Assembly (NCBI GenBank): GCA_900537185.1
Contig: LS999826.1
Location: forward strand, 733,521-797,520
DNA from: Cytophagales bacterium Alg240-R148
GTDB taxonomy: Bacteria > Bacteroidota > Bacteroidia > Cytophagales > Cyclobacteriaceae
Direction: 5' to 3'
Length of the DNA stretch: 64,000 nucleotides
Shown: positions 63,407 to 64,000 of the stretch, piece after piece
Layout: each line of letters begins with the position of its first letter
Position numbering within the stretch: position 1 is the stretch's first letter
Position numbers and translations under genes: made by a program
The notes under the pieces: model-generated
What the model saw: the letters and a program-made list of their open reading frames with translations, nothing else
Told to the model about the DNA's origin: nothing
Database searches by the model: none

Positions 63407-64000
63407 ATGTCCGTTGAGGAAATTATTGGGTGGATACCCATTTTTATCGCTTTTATTACTGCCTATCCGATCTCGATGTTAGAATATGGGCATCGCAAGT
63501 TTCGGAAAAACTATCTTTTGCTTTTTGTAATTTCATTGCCCTTTCATTTGTATGGTTTTTTACATGGTTTGTTGGCTGTGCTAATTTATTGGGTACTATC
63601 AGAAAAGCATCTTTTGGCAACTGGGGAGGTAGCATTTGTGTTAAACCCTTTGCTGGTAGGCTTGGGTATAAAAGGCATTACCAATCTCAATTTCTACAAC
63701 ATAGTATCGGCCAAAGGCAAAGAAGAAAAAATGGAAATCACCCCATTGGGCCCCAAACTCATTATGGATTCCATCGAAAAATATTCTGAAACACTCATTG
63801 AAGACAACCACGACAAATATTTGGATATGCAAATCCACCAATCGCTTAAAAATCCCTTACAACAAATCCCAACAGCAACATTATTAAAAGAAATGCCTAA
63901 GTTTCTCCCCCACAGTTTGGAGCGAGTGGTGCAAGTGGCCTTTATGGACGAAGTAAAAGAAAGCATTGCTACGCACAAAGGAGATTTGCATTTTGCCATG
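63407..64000 (+). CDS. Membrane protein, 3' end beyond the window
   Basis: The open frame from ATG 63407 continues past 64000 with no stop: 198 codons are visible. It starts 'MSVEEIIGWIPIFIAFITAYPISMLEYGH' and has membrane segments at about residues 8-25, 36-63 and 72-88, then a longer soluble part with 'GKEEKMEITPLGPKLIMDSIEKYSETLIEDNHDKYLDMQIH'. I do not recognise the family. It follows the small winged-helix-like gene by 19 nt. The true length and C-terminal domain cannot be seen. Confidence 0.75.
   Translation, partial: MSVEEIIGWIPIFIAFITAYPISMLEYGHRKFRKNYLLLFVISLPFHLYGFLHGLLAVLIYWVLSEKHLLATGEVAFVLNPLLVGLGIKGITNLNFYNIVSAKGKEEKMEITPLGPKLIMDSIEKYSETLIEDNHDKYLDMQIHQSLKNPLQQIPTATLLKEMPKFLPHSLERVVQVAFMDEVKESIATHKGDLHFAM

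Overview
The window is a chromosomal stretch of an AT-rich Bacteroidota (Bacteroidetes) bacterium, probably a marine or aquatic Cytophagales-like or flavobacterium-like organism. The evidence is the gene families (HmuY/HmuR haem uptake, DUF4136 lipoproteins, SPOR/ExbB/ExbD/TonB cluster, Bacteroidota-type lipoboxes followed by acidic or serine residues), tiny intergenic gaps with 1-14 nt overlaps, and several matches to the Bacteroidota promoter pattern TTG-N18-22-TAnnTTTG, for example at 20064-20092, 39276-39306 and 51029-51062. No rRNA, tRNA, CRISPR array, insertion sequence or phage gene was seen. The genus cannot be named from the sequence alone.

Layout. 1-6.3 kb: a DUF4136 lipoprotein, then a very large membrane sensor-like P-loop NTPase divergent from two small membrane/coiled-coil proteins. 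6.3-12.6 kb: VOC protein, three conserved hypotheticals (one GNAT-like), a 477 bp non-coding stretch with three consecutive hairpins, an AraC regulator with an NAD(P)-binding oxidoreductase, and a DUF2235 hydrolase. 12.8-17.0 kb: a giant AsmA-like protein. 17.0-26.1 kb: a sugar-acid island: eda-kdgK divergent from a LacI regulator with two inverted operator sites between them, then UPF0158 and a convergent operon of GH3 beta-glucosidase, fused gluconokinase/6-phosphogluconate dehydrogenase and gluconate permease. 26.2-33.3 kb: MBOAT/SGNH acylation pair, MscS channel, DoxX, TerB-like, glycosyltransferase and GNAT. 33.3-38.4 kb: haem-uptake operon (HmuR-type receptor, HmuY, DoxX, DUF6607-like) with a dyad operator at its promoter. 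38.5-44.8 kb: cyclase-family hydrolase, then a TPP riboswitch and thiS-C-D-E-G-H. 44.8-51.0 kb: lipoproteins and a tandemly duplicated pair of secreted proteins flanking a TenI/ThiE-like gene and a decayed copy of that gene's 3' end. 51.1-61.3 kb: one long co-directional cluster, TPR protein, beta-barrel, SPOR protein, exbB, exbD, a second aberrant exbD, tonB, folC, trmB. 61.8-64.0 kb: lipoprotein, small winged-helix-like protein and a membrane protein running off the end.

How parts work together. The GH3 enzyme releases sugars in the periplasm, GntT imports gluconate, and the GntK-Gnd fusion converts it to ribulose 5-phosphate; KdgK and Eda process 2-keto-3-deoxygluconate to pyruvate and glyceraldehyde 3-phosphate. 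The TPP riboswitch senses thiamine pyrophosphate for the thi operon. The ExbB/ExbD/TonB set can energise TonB-dependent uptake such as the haem receptor here. The strongest novel candidates are the second ExbD paralogue, which lacks the proton-path aspartate and has a TonB-like start; the duplicated and partly erased TenI block; the sensor-NTPase module; and the structured non-coding stretch near 9.8 kb.
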